NCBI RefSeq assembly: GCF_002025255.2
Contig: NZ_CP054587.1
Coordinates: 186,001 to 250,000 of the forward strand
Reading direction: 5' to 3'
Origin: Halolamina sp. CBA1230
Lineage (GTDB): Archaea > Halobacteriota > Halobacteria > Halobacteriales > Haloferacaceae
Length of the DNA: 64,000 nucleotides
Numbering within the stretch: position 1 is the stretch's first letter; each line of letters starts with the position of its first letter. Of the stretch, positions 50,210-61,050 are shown in pieces. The translations under genes were made by a program, and so were the position numbers. A model generated the notes under the pieces. It was not told the origin of the DNA, did not search any database, and saw nothing but the letters and a program-made list of their open reading frames with translations.

Positions 50210-52429
50210 ATGCCTCTCGCGGATGCGGACCACGACCTCGTCGTCGACGAACTCGGCCGCGAGCCCACCCGGGCCGAGGAGCACCTGTTCGAGAACCTCT
50301 GGAGCGAGCACTGTGCGTACCGCTCCTCCCGGATGCTGCTCTCGGCGTTCGAGAGCGAGGGCGAACACGTCGAGATCGGGCCGGGCGACGACGCCGCGGT
50401 CGTCAGGCTCCCCGGCACCGACACGCTGCTGACGTTCGGGATCGAGAGCCACAACCACCCCAGCTACGTCGATCCCTACGACGGCGCCGCCACCGGGATC
50501 GGCGGGATCGTCCGGGACACGCTCTCGATGGGCGCCTTCCCCATCGCGCTCGCGGACTCGCTGTACTTCGGCCCGTTCGACCGCGAGCACTCCCGTTACC
50601 TGCTCGACGGCGTCGTCGAGGGGATCGCGGACTACGGCAACGCTATCGGCGTGCCCACGGTCGCGGGCAGCGTCGCGTTCGAGGACGGCCACGTCGGGAA
50701 CCCCCTCGTCAACGTCGCCTGCGTCGGGAAGACGACGCCCGAGCGCCTCGTCACCGCCGAGGCGCAGGAAGCCGGCAACCGGCTCGTCCTGCTCGGCAAC
50801 GCGACCGGACGGGACGGCCTCGGCGGCGCCTCCTTCGCCAGCGAGGATATCGACGAGGACGCCGAAACCGAGGACCGGCCCGCCGTCCAGGTCGGCGACC
50901 CGTACTCGGAGAAACTCCTGATCGAGTGTAACGAAGCGCTCGTCGACGAGGGGCTGATCGAGTCCGCACGGGACCTCGGTGCCGCCGGACTTGGCGGCGC
51001 CTCCTCCGAACTCGTCGCGAAGGGCGGCTTCGGCGCGGAGATCGACCTGAACGCGGTCCACACCCGCGAACCGGGGATGAACGCGACGGAGATCCTGCTC
51101 GCTGAGTCCCAGGAACGGATGTGCTACGAGGTCAAGCCGGAGAACGTCGAGCGCGTGAAGGAGATCGCCGACCGCTTCGACCTCGGCTGTTCGGACATCG
51201 GCGAGATCACGGAGGGGAACTACGTCTGCCGGTTTGACAGCGAGACGCAACGCGCCTCGGCGGACCCGAGCGGGGAGCACCGCGACCCGCGAGGAGGGGA
51301 GACCGTGGTCGACACGGACGCGGACTACCTCGCCGAGGGCGCACCGATGAACGACCTCGCGCGCGAACCGCCTGAGGCGCCCGACCGTGATCTCCCGACG
51401 TTCGACCTCGCCGAGGCGTTCGAGGCCGTCGTCTCGGACCCGACTGCGGCGAGCAAGGAGTGGGTGTACCGCCAGTACGATCACGAGGTCGGCCTGCGGA
51501 CCGCGGTCGAACCGGGCGACGACGCGGCGCTGCTCGCGCTCCACGACGCCGGCGACGAGGACGAGGAACACGCCATCGCACTTTCGTCGGGCGCGAACCC
51601 CCACTGGACGGACTGCGACCCCGAGGCTGGCGCCCGCGCGGTCGCGGTCGAGAACGCGGCCAACCTCGCCGCGAAGGGGGCGACCCCGCTCGCGGCGGTC
51701 GATTGCCTCAACGGCGGCAACCCCGAGGACCCCGAGACGTACGAGGGGTTCGCCAGCGCGGTGACGGGGTTGGCCGACGCCTGTGCCGACCTCTCGCTGC
51801 CGGTCGTCGGCGGCAACGTCTCGCTGTACAACGACTCCGAGAGCGGGCCCGTCGCGCCGACGCCGACGCTCGCAGTCCTCGGAACGAAAGCTGGCTACGA
51901 CGCTCCCTCTGCGACGGTCGCTGGCGAGGGCGAGCTGGTGGTCGTCGAACCGGCGGACTGGGTCGCCGGCTCCGGGATCGGGAGCGCCGACCCGCACGCA
52001 CTGGGCGGCTCGCTCCTCCTGTCGCAGTTCGGCGGGTCGGACCGCTTCCCCGCGCTGCCCGCGGATCCGGGCGCGCTCGTGGACGCGATCGTCCGCGTGG
52101 CCGATCTGGATTCGACGCTCGCGACCCACGACGCCAGCGACGGCGGCCTCGCGGTGACGCTCGCGGAGATGGTCACCGACGGCGCGGGTGTCGACGCCAC
52201 AGTCGACGACGCGGCGGTGCTGTTCAGCGAGACGCCGGGACGAGCAGTGGTCGAGACGACCGACGCCGACGCGCTCTGTGAGGCTGTCGGCGACGACGCT
52301 TCGGTGACGGAACTCGGGACCGCGACCGAGGACGGGTCGCTGTCGCTCTCGGTCGGCGACGAGTCGCTCGACTACACGGGCGCTGAGATCCGCGACCGGC
52401 GCGACGTGCTGGCTCGCGAACTGGGGTGA
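50210..52429 (+). CDS. purL: phosphoribosylformylglycinamidine synthase subunit PurL
   Basis: The 739-residue protein has the small-PurL form used with separate PurS and PurQ: '[15 protein letters not shown]', '[20 protein letters not shown]', '[19 protein letters not shown]' and '[13 protein letters not shown]'. It performs the ATP-dependent amidation of FGAR in purine synthesis. The start at 50210 gives '[15 protein letters not shown]'. Length and motifs are complete. Confidence 0.95.
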   Translation: MPLADADHDLVVDELGREPTRAEEHLFENLWSEHCAYRSSRMLLSAFESEGEHVEIGPGDDAAVVRLPGTDTLLTFGIESHNHPSYVDPYDGAATGIGGIVRDTLSMGAFPIALADSLYFGPFDREHSRYLLDGVVEGIADYGNAIGVPTVAGSVAFEDGHVGNPLVNVACVGKTTPERLVTAEAQEAGNRLVLLGNATGRDGLGGASFASEDIDEDAETEDRPAVQVGDPYSEKLLIECNEALVDEGLIESARDLGAAGLGGASSELVAKGGFGAEIDLNAVHTREPGMNATEILLAESQERMCYEVKPENVERVKEIADRFDLGCSDIGEITEGNYVCRFDSETQRASADPSGEHRDPRGGETVVDTDADYLAEGAPMNDLAREPPEAPDRDLPTFDLAEAFEAVVSDPTAASKEWVYRQYDHEVGLRTAVEPGDDAALLALHDAGDEDEEHAIALSSGANPHWTDCDPEAGARAVAVENAANLAAKGATPLAAVDCLNGGNPEDPETYEGFASAVTGLADACADLSLPVVGGNVSLYNDSESGPVAPTPTLAVLGTKAGYDAPSATVAGEGELVVVEPADWVAGSGIGSADPHALGGSLLLSQFGGSDRFPALPADPGALVDAIVRVADLDSTLATHDASDGGLAVTLAEMVTDGAGVDATVDDAAVLFSETPGRAVVETTDADALCEAVGDDASVTELGTATEDGSLSLSVGDESLDYTGAEIRDRRDVLARELG

Positions 52430-52473
52430 GGCGTCGGCACTCTTTTCGGAGATCCGATCGACTCCGGGACCGT

Positions 52474-53715
52474 ATGCGAATCGCACCGATCGCGTGCGCC
52501 CTCCTCCTCGTCCTCGCCGGCTGTGGTGCCGCGCCCGGCGGGCCGTCGCCGACGGCTGCTCCGGAGTCGACGCAGTCACCGACCCCCGAGGCTGAGCCGT
52601 CACCGACGCCGTCGGCGGGGGTAACGCCGGACGGGAACGGTGTCTCCATCGCCGGGGATCGACTGGCGGTCGACCCGGACCCGGTGTTCGAGCGCGTTCT
52701 GAACCTCACCGGGACGGACGTGCGGCCGCCGACAGTGTACACCGCCGAGAGCGCCGATCTCCCGTCGCGGGGCGCCTCGTCGTTCTACGCGTCGCTGGGG
52801 ATCACTCCCCCCGACGAGCGGGTCGGGGCGGCCGGCGCCGCAACGGACCCCTCGACGGTCTACCTCTTCGCGCCGGTGCTGGGCAACGAGACGGGCGTCG
52901 AGCGGACGCTGGCCCACGAGTTCGTTCACACCGTTCAGTACCGAACGGGGTGGATGGACGACTTGCTCTCCTCGCTCTCCGCGGGCCAGCAGTGGACCTA
53001 CGACGTGCGCAAAACTCGCAGTCTCGTGGTCGAGGGGGCGGCGACCCACGTCGAGGCGCAGTACCGGCGGGCGTTCATGCCGTCGACGGAGCCGGTGTCG
53101 TACGCGGAGCGATACCGGGAGGCCACGGCGTGGAACCGGCTCGTGCTCGCACCGTATCGGTACGGCCCCGGGTACGTCGAGGAGCGACTCGACGACGGTG
53201 ACGACCTCGCGGCGATCCACACCGACCCGCCGAACTCCACCGAGCAGGTGCTCCACGGGAGCGACGACCCGATCGCGCCGCTGAACGTCACCGCCGACGA
53301 GGTCGGCGAGTGGGAGCGACGCACCGGCGCCACGCAGGGCGAGCTGTTCGTCCGGGTCGCGCTCCGGACGGAACTGAACAGATCGACCGCCGTCGACGCT
53401 GCACACGGCTGGGGCAACGACCGCCGGCTGACGTACGATCGCGGTGAGGCGACCGCCACCGCGTGGGTGTTGCGCTGGGACGACGCCGAAAACGCCACCG
53501 AGTTCGAAACCGCGTTCGAGCGCTACCTCGACGCGAAGGCGACACGGAACGAGGGTGTCTGGACTCGGGAGGACGGGAACACGACCTACCGGCTGGAGCG
53601 CGTGAGCGACCGGAACGTGGTCGTCTACCTCGGGAACGAGTCGTTCGTCCGGGCGGCGAACGTGACGACGGCAGCCGGGCCGCGCGTCACGATCGGGAAC
53701 GCGTCGGCGGCGTAG
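52474..53715 (+). CDS. secreted lipoprotein with HExxH metalloprotease-like motif
   Basis: The start at 52474 gives 'MRIAPIACALLLVLAGCGA', a Sec-type lipoprotein signal (Cys17). A Thr/Pro/Ser/Glu linker follows. At 145-158 it reads 'RTLAHEFVHTVQYR' (His148-Glu149, His152), and about 45 residues later 'VVEGAATHVEAQYRRAF' supplies a candidate third ligand Glu. This is the arrangement of gluzincin peptidases. Thr/Asn sequons suggest glycosylation. The 413-residue protein probably sits on the outer face. Peptidase activity is inferred. Confidence 0.72.
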   Translation: MRIAPIACALLLVLAGCGAAPGGPSPTAAPESTQSPTPEAEPSPTPSAGVTPDGNGVSIAGDRLAVDPDPVFERVLNLTGTDVRPPTVYTAESADLPSRGASSFYASLGITPPDERVGAAGAATDPSTVYLFAPVLGNETGVERTLAHEFVHTVQYRTGWMDDLLSSLSAGQQWTYDVRKTRSLVVEGAATHVEAQYRRAFMPSTEPVSYAERYREATAWNRLVLAPYRYGPGYVEERLDDGDDLAAIHTDPPNSTEQVLHGSDDPIAPLNVTADEVGEWERRTGATQGELFVRVALRTELNRSTAVDAAHGWGNDRRLTYDRGEATATAWVLRWDDAENATEFETAFERYLDAKATRNEGVWTREDGNTTYRLERVSDRNVVVYLGNESFVRAANVTTAAGPRVTIGNASAA

Positions 53716-53734
53716 ACTCTCGCCCGTACAACCC

Positions 53735-54805
53735 TCAGAACCCGAACCCTTCGTGGTCCCCGCGGGCCGGGACGGCGATCGGGCTCCGCGGGAGCTCCGG
53801 CGGCAGCGACGCCTCGTTGTACACGCTCGGCGCGAGGTCGTTCGGCCCGTCGGGGTAGAACAGCGACGCGATCTCCTGGGCCTGCCCGCGGCCGGCCGAG
53901 AGCTCGAACTGGCCGCCCCCGTACAGCGTCACGCCCGAATCGAGCGCCCAGCGAAGCGTCCGGAACAGCGACTCGACGCTGCCGAACCGCGAGGGTTTGA
54001 CGTTGAGCCACGACGGCTCCCAGGGCAGCGCGCGCACGTCGTCCATCCCGTGGATCGGGCTGTCCCACGAGACCCGCCCCTCCTCGCCCTCGAACACCGG
54101 TCCCGTCTCCTCGGTCAGCAGTGGGTCCTCGATCACCGCGTCCGGGAACCCCTCGACGATCCGGCGGTAGAACTCGGGGCTCGCTTTGCCGTCGACGACC
54201 GTCCCCTCGTAGTGGCCCTTCAGGTCCACGACGCGGACGGCGTCGCGGGCCCGCAGGTCGTCGATCAGGTCGTCGCTCCAGTCGGGCGTGGGGTCGAGCT
54301 TGAACCCGATCCCCGGGTTGCGCGACCGGACCTCGTCGACGCGGTCGACGCTGGGCGGGTCGCCCAGCCGCGTGCTCGCGACGAACCTGACCGGCTGGTG
54401 CTCGCGGTCGAGCAGGGCGGGCAGGGTCGTCCCGTTCTGTCGGAGCGCCAGATCCAGCGCCGCGGACTCGACGGCCCAGCGCCGGTAGTCGACCGAGTCC
54501 TCGCGCTCGGGGCCGTCGCCGGGGAACAGGTCGGCGTCGTCGAGCGCCGTCGAGAACTCGTCGAACGAGAACTCGCCCGTCGGGAGCGGGAACTCGCCGG
54601 CGTCGAGGGCGCCCGCGAGGCGCTCGTGATCCTCGGTGTCGTAGGTGACGTCCTCGCCGCGGCCGGTCGTGTCCTCGCCACCCAGTTCGAACACGGTCGT
54701 GACGCGGGTGAACCCGGAGGAGGTGTCCTGCTCGAACTGCTCGTAGTCGACGCCCTCGACCGTCAGCGGCAGGTCGGCGATCGCGCGGTACTCGGTGTCG
54801 GTCAT
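53735..54805 (-). CDS. enolase-superfamily enzyme
   Basis: The 356-residue protein has the enolase-superfamily barrel: the Lys of 'PGIGFKLDPTPDW', metal ligands in 'VRVVDLKGHYEG' (Asp), 'DAVIEDPLLTEE' (Glu) and 'RVSWDSPIHGMDDV' (Asp), and the opposite base in 'WLNVKPSRFGSVESLF' (Lys). Members abstract an alpha-proton of a carboxylate (o-succinylbenzoate synthase, dipeptide epimerase and others). Substrate is unknown. It lies downstream of the HtrA gene on the same strand. Confidence 0.82.
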   Translation of the reverse strand: MTDTEYRAIADLPLTVEGVDYEQFEQDTSSGFTRVTTVFELGGEDTTGRGEDVTYDTEDHERLAGALDAGEFPLPTGEFSFDEFSTALDDADLFPGDGPEREDSVDYRRWAVESAALDLALRQNGTTLPALLDREHQPVRFVASTRLGDPPSVDRVDEVRSRNPGIGFKLDPTPDWSDDLIDDLRARDAVRVVDLKGHYEGTVVDGKASPEFYRRIVEGFPDAVIEDPLLTEETGPVFEGEEGRVSWDSPIHGMDDVRALPWEPSWLNVKPSRFGSVESLFRTLRWALDSGVTLYGGGQFELSAGRGQAQEIASLFYPDGPNDLAPSVYNEASLPPELPRSPIAVPARGDHEGFGF

Positions 54806-54873
54806 CGTCGGAAGAAGCGGGCCGCGGGGGTTAACTCCGGCGGGAGGGCTGGGATTCCGTCCCGCGACCGGCG

Positions 54874-55890
54874 CTACCGTTCGGAGTGTCGACGCCCGCG
54901 CGGCCGACGAGCGTGTCGGTACCCCCGGGTGCGTGGGTCCGGCCGCTCGCTCAGGGTCACGACGACCGACTGCTCAACGCCGTCGCGGCGGATGGTCAGC
55001 GTGATGTCGTCGCCGGGCGACGCCTCCGTGAGCAGGTAGCTCGTCAGCTCCGCGGTCGACCGGACGGGCTCGTCGTCGATCCCGACGATCACGTCGCCGC
55101 CGACGGGGATCTCCCGGTTTCGGTGGTTGGCGATCCGGTCACAGCCCCGGAGCGTGTCGCCGGCGTACTCGTCGCCGACGGCGACCACGAGCACGCCGGC
55201 TGAGTCGTCCAGCCTGTTGGCTTCGGCCACGATCGGGGAGACGTCCAGCGTCCGGACGCTCAGGTAGGCCGGGCGGAACGCCCCGTCCCGGATCAGCGCC
55301 GGGACTACGCGGGTGACGATCGCCGGACCGATCGCGAACCCGATGTTGTCGCCCGCTTTCGCCCGGTTGACGCCGACGACGACGCCGTCGAGCGTCAGGA
55401 GCGGGCCGCCGCTGTTCCCGGGGTTGATCGCGGCGTCGGTCTGGATCGTCTCGGGGAGGGAGAACCCCGACTCGGTGGGTGTTGCTCGGTCCGTACCGCT
55501 CACGTAGCCGACGGTGATCGTCCCGTCGAGCCCCATCGGGTTCCCGATCGCCGCGACCCGCTCGCCCGGCTCGGGGTTGGCGTCCGCGACGGACAGCGCG
55601 GTCGCGTCCGCGGGGAGGTCCTCGACGTCGATGACGGCGAGATCCGTGTACGGGTCGCTGCCGATCACCTCGCCCATCCGCCACTGGCCGTCGTGGAACC
55701 GGAGTTCGACCTCGTCGGTGTCGCCGACGATGTGGTCGTTCGTGACGACGTAGCCGTCGCCGTAGACGAAGCCGGAGCCGGCCCCCCGTCCCTGCTGGCC
55801 CGTGTCGTCGATCGACCGCGTCACGTACACCGAGACGACCGAGGGGACGACCTCCCGGTACAGCGCCTTGATCGGTTCGTCGTCGCTCAT
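54874..55890 (-). CDS. HtrA-like serine protease, no signal peptide
   Basis: The 338-residue protein has the trypsin-like triad His53 ('VVTNDHIVG'), Asp83 ('YTDLAVIDV') and Ser160 ('INPGNSGGPLL'), then a PDZ domain with 'DVIVGIDDEPVRSTAEL'. The N-terminus 'MSDDEPIKALYREVVPSVVS' has no signal or membrane segment, so the enzyme appears to be cytoplasmic, unlike bacterial DegP. The tail is Arg-rich. It would degrade or chaperone misfolded proteins. Confidence 0.88.
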   Translation of the reverse strand: MSDDEPIKALYREVVPSVVSVYVTRSIDDTGQQGRGAGSGFVYGDGYVVTNDHIVGDTDEVELRFHDGQWRMGEVIGSDPYTDLAVIDVEDLPADATALSVADANPEPGERVAAIGNPMGLDGTITVGYVSGTDRATPTESGFSLPETIQTDAAINPGNSGGPLLTLDGVVVGVNRAKAGDNIGFAIGPAIVTRVVPALIRDGAFRPAYLSVRTLDVSPIVAEANRLDDSAGVLVVAVGDEYAGDTLRGCDRIANHRNREIPVGGDVIVGIDDEPVRSTAELTSYLLTEASPGDDITLTIRRDGVEQSVVVTLSERPDPRTRGYRHARRPRGRRHSER

Positions 55891-55952
55891 TCACGACTGC
55901 GTTGGCGCCTCTCGCGGTAAACAGTGTCTATGGTGCCACGGCGAAAGCGACC

Positions 55953-56105
55953 TCAGAACCCGACCAGCCCGACCGTCAGCCCGAACGTCAGCACGAGGCC
56001 GACGACGAGCACCGCGGCGCCGATCCCGGCCTCCCCGGTCGTGAACTCCTGCATCGGCGCGGTCACGCGTCCCTCGTCGCCGTCGTCGTGATCGTGGTCG
56101 TCCAT
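55953..56105 (-). CDS. 50-residue single-helix membrane protein
   Basis: This frame reads 'MDDHDHDDGDEGRVTAPMQ' followed by a transmembrane helix (about 27-49). His/Asp-rich starts followed by 'PMQEFTTG' are typical of a very short conserved haloarchaeal protein. It lies in the gap between the HtrA gene and the next membrane protein, on the same strand. Function is unknown. Confidence 0.68.
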   Translation of the reverse strand: MDDHDHDDGDEGRVTAPMQEFTTGEAGIGAAVLVVGLVLTFGLTVGLVGF

Positions 56106-56153
56106 ATCGACGACTGCGGCCGGTGCACACTTTGGCTTATCGGAATCCCCGCC

Positions 56154-56363
56154 TCACCTGTCCAGATAGCCGGAGTCCCACACCAGCAGCATCCCCGCGA
56201 CGGCGGCGAACATCCACGCGCCGAAGGAGAGCAGGAACATGAACCAGCCGACGTTCGTCCGGCCGGTCGCCAGCAACAGCACCGTCCCGACGGTCATGCC
56301 GAGCACCGTCAGTGCGACCGCGGCCGCCGCGGCCGTCGCGCGCCTGCTGAGGCCGAACGCCAT
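56154..56363 (-). CDS. small membrane protein (69 residues)
   Basis: Two transmembrane helices (about 10-32 and 39-61) and a short cytoplasmic end ('DSGYLDR') make up the protein. It starts 'MAFGLSRRATAAAAAV' at 56363. It has the same strand and spacing as the single-helix gene that follows. No function is recognised. Confidence 0.7.
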   Translation of the reverse strand: MAFGLSRRATAAAAAVALTVLGMTVGTVLLLATGRTNVGWFMFLLSFGAWMFAAVAGMLLVWDSGYLDR

Positions 56364-56427
56364 TACCCGATCGTTCGCCCGAACCGGGATAAGGTGACCG
56401 AAGGCGGCGAAGCGGCGACCCCGCAGG

Positions 56428-58707
56428 TCAGATGGAGGGTTCGACCGCGTCGAGCGCGCGGTCGAAGTGGCTCGCCTCGATCAGGATCTCGTCGGCGTGG
56501 TCGTTGGCTTCCTCCCCCTCGTAGCGCGTCGCCACGTCCTCGACGGCCAGCAGCGTCGCCTCGCGGACGACCGCGGCCACGTCCGCGCCCGTGTACCCCG
56601 CCATCGACGCCGCGACGGCGTCGAGGTCCACGTCGTCGGCGAGCGGTTTCCCCTCGGTGTGGACCGCGAGGATCGCCCGCCGTGCGTCCTCGCCCGGCGC
56701 GGGGACGTGGACGTGGGACTCGAACCGTCCGGGGCGCAGGAGGGCGGGGTCGAGCGCGTCCTTGCGGTTGGTCGCCGCGAGCACGACGAGGTTGGGGTTC
56801 TCCGCGGCGCGGTCGAGTTCGGTCAGGAGCTGGGAGACCACGCGCTCGCCCACCTCCGAGTCCCCCCCACCGCGGGCGGTCGCGATGGCGTCGATCTCGT
56901 CGAAGAACACGACCGCCGGCGCGGCCTGGCGGGCGCGCTCGAACAGCTCGCGGACCGCCTTCTCGCTCTCGCCGACGTAGCGGTCGAGCAGCTCCGGGCC
57001 GGCGACCTGGATGAAGTTCACGCCGCTCTCGCCCGCGATCGCCCGTGCGAGCAGCGTCTTCCCCGTGCCGGGCGGGCCGTGGAGCAGCACGCCCGTCGGC
57101 GGCGACGCCTCGACGGCGTCGAACAGCGGGCCGTAGCTCAGCGGCCACGCGACCGCGCGTTCGAGCGTCTCCTTCGCGTCCTCGAGGCCGCCCACGTCCT
57201 CGAAGTCGGCCTCGGGCGACTCCGCGACGTACTCCCGCATCGCGCTTGGCTCGACCGCCGCCAGCGCCGAGTCGAAATCCGCCCGGGTGACGGTGAGCTC
57301 GGCGGCCGCGATGGCCGTCTCGGGGTCGGTCTCCGCGGACTCGGCGCCCTCGCGGCGTGCGCGCCGGAGCGCCGACATCGCCGCCTCCTTGGCGACCGAC
57401 GCGAGATCGGCGCCGGTGAACCCGTGAGTGCGCTCCGCGAGGCGGTCGACCCGGACGTCGTCCGCGAGGGGCATGTTCCGGGTGTGTACTTCCATGATCT
57501 CGCGGCGTCCGGCCTCGCCGGGAACACCGATCTCGATCTCGCGGTCGAAGCGGCCGCCGCGGCGCAGCGCGGGATCGATCTCGTCGACGCGGTTGGTCGC
57601 GCCGATGACGACCACCTCGCCGCGGGCGTTGAGGCCGTCCATCAGCGAGAGGAGCTGGCCGACGACGCGGCTCTCCACGTCGCCGCCCTCCTCGCGTTTC
57701 GGCGCGACGGAGTCGATCTCGTCGAAGAACACGATGGCGGGCGCGTCCTCCTGTGCGGCCTCGAACACCTCCCGGACGCGCTCCTCGCTCTCGCCTTTGT
57801 ACTTGCTCATGATCTCCGGCCCGGAGATGCTGATGAACGTCGCGTCGACCTCGTTGGCGACGGCTTTCGCGATCAGCGTCTTCCCCGTGCCGGGCGGGCC
57901 GTGGAGCAGCACCCCCTTCGGCGGGTCGATCCCCAGCCGGGCGAACAGCTCCGGGTTCGACAGCGGGAGTTCGACCGTCTCCCGCACGAGATCCAGCTCC
58001 TCGTCGAGGCCGCCGATGTCCTCGTAGCTCACGCCGGTAGACGTGCCGCCGGCGCCCGCCACGTCGACGGCGCCGCCTTCGACGTCGACGCTGACGCTGC
58101 CGTCCTCCCCGCGCCCGCCGCTGCTGGTACTCCCATCTCCAGCGCTCGTCGCCGATCCGCCGCCGCTCGACTGGCCGAACTCGCCAGGGTGGTCCGCGTC
58201 GGTGTCGCCCTCGATCACCAGTCGGACGTCGGTGTCGTCGGTGACGCGGACGCGCCCGTCCGGGTCGGCCTCGTCGACGGTGAACGCGATCCCGGAGAGA
58301 CGTTCGAGGTGGAGGCGGTCGCCCGGTGCGACCGGGCGGTTGCGCACGTCCTCGCTCACGAGGCGTTCGATCGACTCGCGCTCGACGTCCACGTCGCCCA
58401 GCGACGCGGGTGCGCGGAGCGTGACGGCGTTCGCCTCGGGTAGCTCTGCGGCGGCGACGCGGACGGTGTCGCCGACTTTCACGCCGGCGTTGGCGCGGCT
58501 GTCGGCGTCGATCCGGATCACGCCGGCGGGCACGTCGCCGCGGGCGGGCCAGAGCTTCGCGACGGTCTCGCGCTCGCCCTCGATCAGGACGGTGTCGCCC
58601 GATAGCAGGCCCAACTGCTGTCTGGCAGCTTCGGGGAGGCGGGCGATGCCCCGGCCCGCGTCGCGCTTCTCGGCGGCACGGACCGTCAGGCGGAGGGAGT
58701 CGCTCAT
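56428..58707 (-). CDS. CDC48-type AAA ATPase
   Basis: The start at 58707 gives '[18 protein letters not shown]', the double-psi beta-barrel N-domain of CDC48/VCP. After a Gly/Ser linker (about 179-226) come two AAA modules: D1 with Walker A '[14 protein letters not shown]' (270-277) and Walker B 'IVFFDEIDS' (326-331), and D2 with Walker A 544-551 and Walker B 'VVFFDEIDA'. Both modules keep arginine-finger regions. It unfolds proteins for the proteasome or for complex disassembly. At 759 residues it is full length. Confidence 0.92.
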   Translation of the reverse strand: MSDSLRLTVRAAEKRDAGRGIARLPEAARQQLGLLSGDTVLIEGERETVAKLWPARGDVPAGVIRIDADSRANAGVKVGDTVRVAAAELPEANAVTLRAPASLGDVDVERESIERLVSEDVRNRPVAPGDRLHLERLSGIAFTVDEADPDGRVRVTDDTDVRLVIEGDTDADHPGEFGQSSGGGSATSAGDGSTSSGGRGEDGSVSVDVEGGAVDVAGAGGTSTGVSYEDIGGLDEELDLVRETVELPLSNPELFARLGIDPPKGVLLHGPPGTGKTLIAKAVANEVDATFISISGPEIMSKYKGESEERVREVFEAAQEDAPAIVFFDEIDSVAPKREEGGDVESRVVGQLLSLMDGLNARGEVVVIGATNRVDEIDPALRRGGRFDREIEIGVPGEAGRREIMEVHTRNMPLADDVRVDRLAERTHGFTGADLASVAKEAAMSALRRARREGAESAETDPETAIAAAELTVTRADFDSALAAVEPSAMREYVAESPEADFEDVGGLEDAKETLERAVAWPLSYGPLFDAVEASPPTGVLLHGPPGTGKTLLARAIAGESGVNFIQVAGPELLDRYVGESEKAVRELFERARQAAPAVVFFDEIDAIATARGGGDSEVGERVVSQLLTELDRAAENPNLVVLAATNRKDALDPALLRPGRFESHVHVPAPGEDARRAILAVHTEGKPLADDVDLDAVAASMAGYTGADVAAVVREATLLAVEDVATRYEGEEANDHADEILIEASHFDRALDAVEPSI

Positions 58708-58806
58708 GGCCGCAGGTGGGCGCGGGCGCCTCAAAGCGTTGCCGGAGGCGGCGTCGACTCGCGGATCGGTACGCGTTAGTGATCGGTTAGAGCAGGGCGA
58801 ACGGAA

Positions 58807-59850
58807 CTAGTTCGGCGTGATGACGGCACGGCCCTCGATCTCGCCGTGCTCCAGTTTCTCGGCGACGTCGTTGATCTCCTCGAGCCCGTACCGCGTCGTC
58901 CGCAGATCGACATCGCCGCGCTCGACGAGGCGAACGAGCTCCTGGAGTTCGGTGTAGCGGCCGACGAGCGTGCCCTTGTACGAGAACTCGCCGTCGACGA
59001 GCGCCTGCGCCGGTTCGTGGATGTGGCCACCGTACCCGACGACGTGGTGGTCGCCGCCGGCGGCGACGATGTCGGGGGCGTACCCGGTCGTCTCGTCGGC
59101 GCCGACGAAATCGAGGACCTGTTCGGCGCCGTGGCCGTCCGTGAGGTCGTCGATAGCGTCGGGGACGTCCGTCGACGTGGGGTCGACAGTGTTGTGGGCA
59201 CCGAGCTCCCGAGCGAGTTCGCGGGCTTCGGGTTTCACGTCGAGCGCGACGATGTCGGCGGCACTCATCGCGTCGAGACACTGGAGGCCGATGTGGCCGA
59301 GCCCGCCCACGCCGATGACGACCGCGGGGTCGCCGGGGTTGAGCTCGTCGACGGCCTTCTTGACCGCGTGGTAGGCAGTGATCCCGGCGTCGGCGTGGGG
59401 CGCGATATCCGTCGGGTCGACGTCGCCGGGAAGCGGGATCGTCGCGCGTTCGTTGGTGAGAAGGTACTCGGCGAACCCGCCGTCGGTCGTGAGCCCCGGG
59501 AACGCCAGGTTCTCACAGTACATGTCCTCGCCCAGCCGACACTGCCGGCACTCCCCACAGGTGGCGACGGGGTGGCAGATGACCTTGTCGCCGACGTCGA
59601 CGGTCCGGACTTCGTCGCCGACCTCGACGACTTCGCCGGCGTTCTCGTGACCGAGCGTCATCGGGAGGTCCTGGTCGACGTAGTCGGTCCACATCCCTTC
59701 GATGATATGGTTGTCAGTTTGACACCAGCCGGCGCCTTCCACTCTCACGACCACGCTGTCGGAGCTCGTTACGGTGGGCCGTTCGACGTCGTCGATACTG
59801 AGCGCGTCGCTCATCTCCTCCGTGTACTCGTGGAGTCGTGCGGCCTCCAT
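58807..59850 (-). CDS. zinc-dependent alcohol dehydrogenase
   Basis: The start at 59850 gives 'MEAARLHEYTEEM'. The 347-residue MDR enzyme has catalytic zinc ligands in 'GAGWCQTDNHII' (Cys) and 'LGHENAGEVVEVGD' (His-Glu), four structural-zinc cysteines in 'CGECRQCRLGEDMYC', and the NAD fold 'AVVIGVGGLGHIGLQCL'. It is divergent from an amidohydrolase gene, with a shared A+T-rich gap. In actinobacterial propane monooxygenase clusters an alcohol dehydrogenase, an amidohydrolase and a DUF59 protein occur together. This set is repeated here. Confidence 0.9.
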   Translation of the reverse strand: MEAARLHEYTEEMSDALSIDDVERPTVTSSDSVVVRVEGAGWCQTDNHIIEGMWTDYVDQDLPMTLGHENAGEVVEVGDEVRTVDVGDKVICHPVATCGECRQCRLGEDMYCENLAFPGLTTDGGFAEYLLTNERATIPLPGDVDPTDIAPHADAGITAYHAVKKAVDELNPGDPAVVIGVGGLGHIGLQCLDAMSAADIVALDVKPEARELARELGAHNTVDPTSTDVPDAIDDLTDGHGAEQVLDFVGADETTGYAPDIVAAGGDHHVVGYGGHIHEPAQALVDGEFSYKGTLVGRYTELQELVRLVERGDVDLRTTRYGLEEINDVAEKLEHGEIEGRAVITPN

Positions 59851-59965
59851 GCCTGTGAGTAACTGTCTCGGGGATCTCAATAAACGTTCGGCACAGATCC
59901 GGTTCGTTCCTATTTATTAATTAACGATAATGAAGTTTATGTGGTACCACTACACACTCCCTCAC
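59851..59965. promoter_or_regulatory. A+T-rich divergent promoter
   Basis: A 115-base gap with a marked A+T tract (TATTTATTAATTAACGATAA, 59911-59930). GTTTATGTGG at 59935-59944 lies about 25-30 bases before the ATG at 59966, making a leaderless start there likely. The A+T tract could also drive the leftward dehydrogenase. Confidence 0.5.
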
Positions 59966-61048
59966 ATGTATCGGACAACTGATTCGGATCGATACGACGA
60001 CGACGAGGACATCTTCGTCATCGACTCCCACCTCCACTTCTGGGACGCCAGCGAGGAGAACATCGTCCACGAGGGTGGCGAGGAGTTCATCCGGTGTTTC
60101 TACGACTACCACACCGGGTTCACGCCGACCGAGCGCGAGTGGTCCTTGGAGGAGTACCGCAACTACTCCCGAGAGCGAATGCTGCGGGACCTCTTCGAGA
60201 ACGGGTCCGTCGACATGGGGATCTTCCAGCCGACCCATCTCGACGAGTTCTACGACGAGGGGTTCAACACGGTCGACGACAACGCCGCCGTCGAGGCCGA
60301 CCATCCCGAGCGGTTCATCACGAACGGCCGGTTCGATCCCCGTGAGGGGGACGCCGGTCTGCGTGAACTGGAACGACAGAAGGAGGAGTACGACATCGAC
60401 GGCGTGAAGCTATACACCGCCGAGTGGCGCGGTGACTCGAAGGGGTGGCGCCTCGACAGCGAGGAGGCGTTCCGCTACCTCGAGAAGTGTGCGGAGCTCG
60501 GCATCGAGAACATCCATCCCCACAAGGGGCCGACCATCAGGCCGCTGAACCGGGACGCCTTCGACGTCGCCGACGTCGACGACGCCGCGAGCTCGTTCCC
60601 CGAACTCAACTTCATCGTCGAACACGTCGGCCTCCCACGCCTCGACGACTTCTGCTGGATCGCCGCTCAGGAGCCGAACGTCTACGGCGGGCTCGCGGTC
60701 GCCGCGCCAATGGCCCAGAACCGTCCACGGAAGTTCGGCGAGATCATGGGCGAACTGCTGTACTGGCTTGGCGAGGACCGTATCCTCTTCGGCAGCGACT
60801 ACGCGCTCTGGAACCCCGACTGGCTGGTCGACTGCGTCATGAACGCCGAGCTCACCGAGGAGCAGCGCGACGAGTACGGCGTCGAGCTCTCGACGGACGT
60901 GATGCGGAAGATCATGGGCGAGAACGCCGCCAGACTCTACGACATCGACATCGAGGAGAAGAAATCCCAGCTCCGGAACGACGAGATCACCGAGGAGTTC
61001 GGTCTCGAGGCGCACTACACCGACGAGACCCCCTCCACGGCCGACTGA
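59966..61048 (+). CDS. amidohydrolase family protein (monooxygenase-cluster type)
   Basis: The start at 59966 is preferred over an ATG 12 codons earlier. A TATA-like box sits at the right distance. The 360-residue TIM-barrel protein has 'IDSHLHFWDAS' (HxH metal motif), 'HPHKGPTIRPL', 'NFIVEHVGLPRLDDFCW' and 'RILFGSDYALWNPDWLVD' (Asp), the pattern of amidohydrolase_2. In actinobacterial propane monooxygenase clusters a protein of this family follows the oxygenase genes and is linked with its assembly. The gene here is 2 bases upstream of the DUF59 gene. Confidence 0.85.
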   Translation: MYRTTDSDRYDDDEDIFVIDSHLHFWDASEENIVHEGGEEFIRCFYDYHTGFTPTEREWSLEEYRNYSRERMLRDLFENGSVDMGIFQPTHLDEFYDEGFNTVDDNAAVEADHPERFITNGRFDPREGDAGLRELERQKEEYDIDGVKLYTAEWRGDSKGWRLDSEEAFRYLEKCAELGIENIHPHKGPTIRPLNRDAFDVADVDDAASSFPELNFIVEHVGLPRLDDFCWIAAQEPNVYGGLAVAAPMAQNRPRKFGEIMGELLYWLGEDRILFGSDYALWNPDWLVDCVMNAELTEEQRDEYGVELSTDVMRKIMGENAARLYDIDIEEKKSQLRNDEITEEFGLEAHYTDETPSTAD

Positions 61049-61050
61049 CA

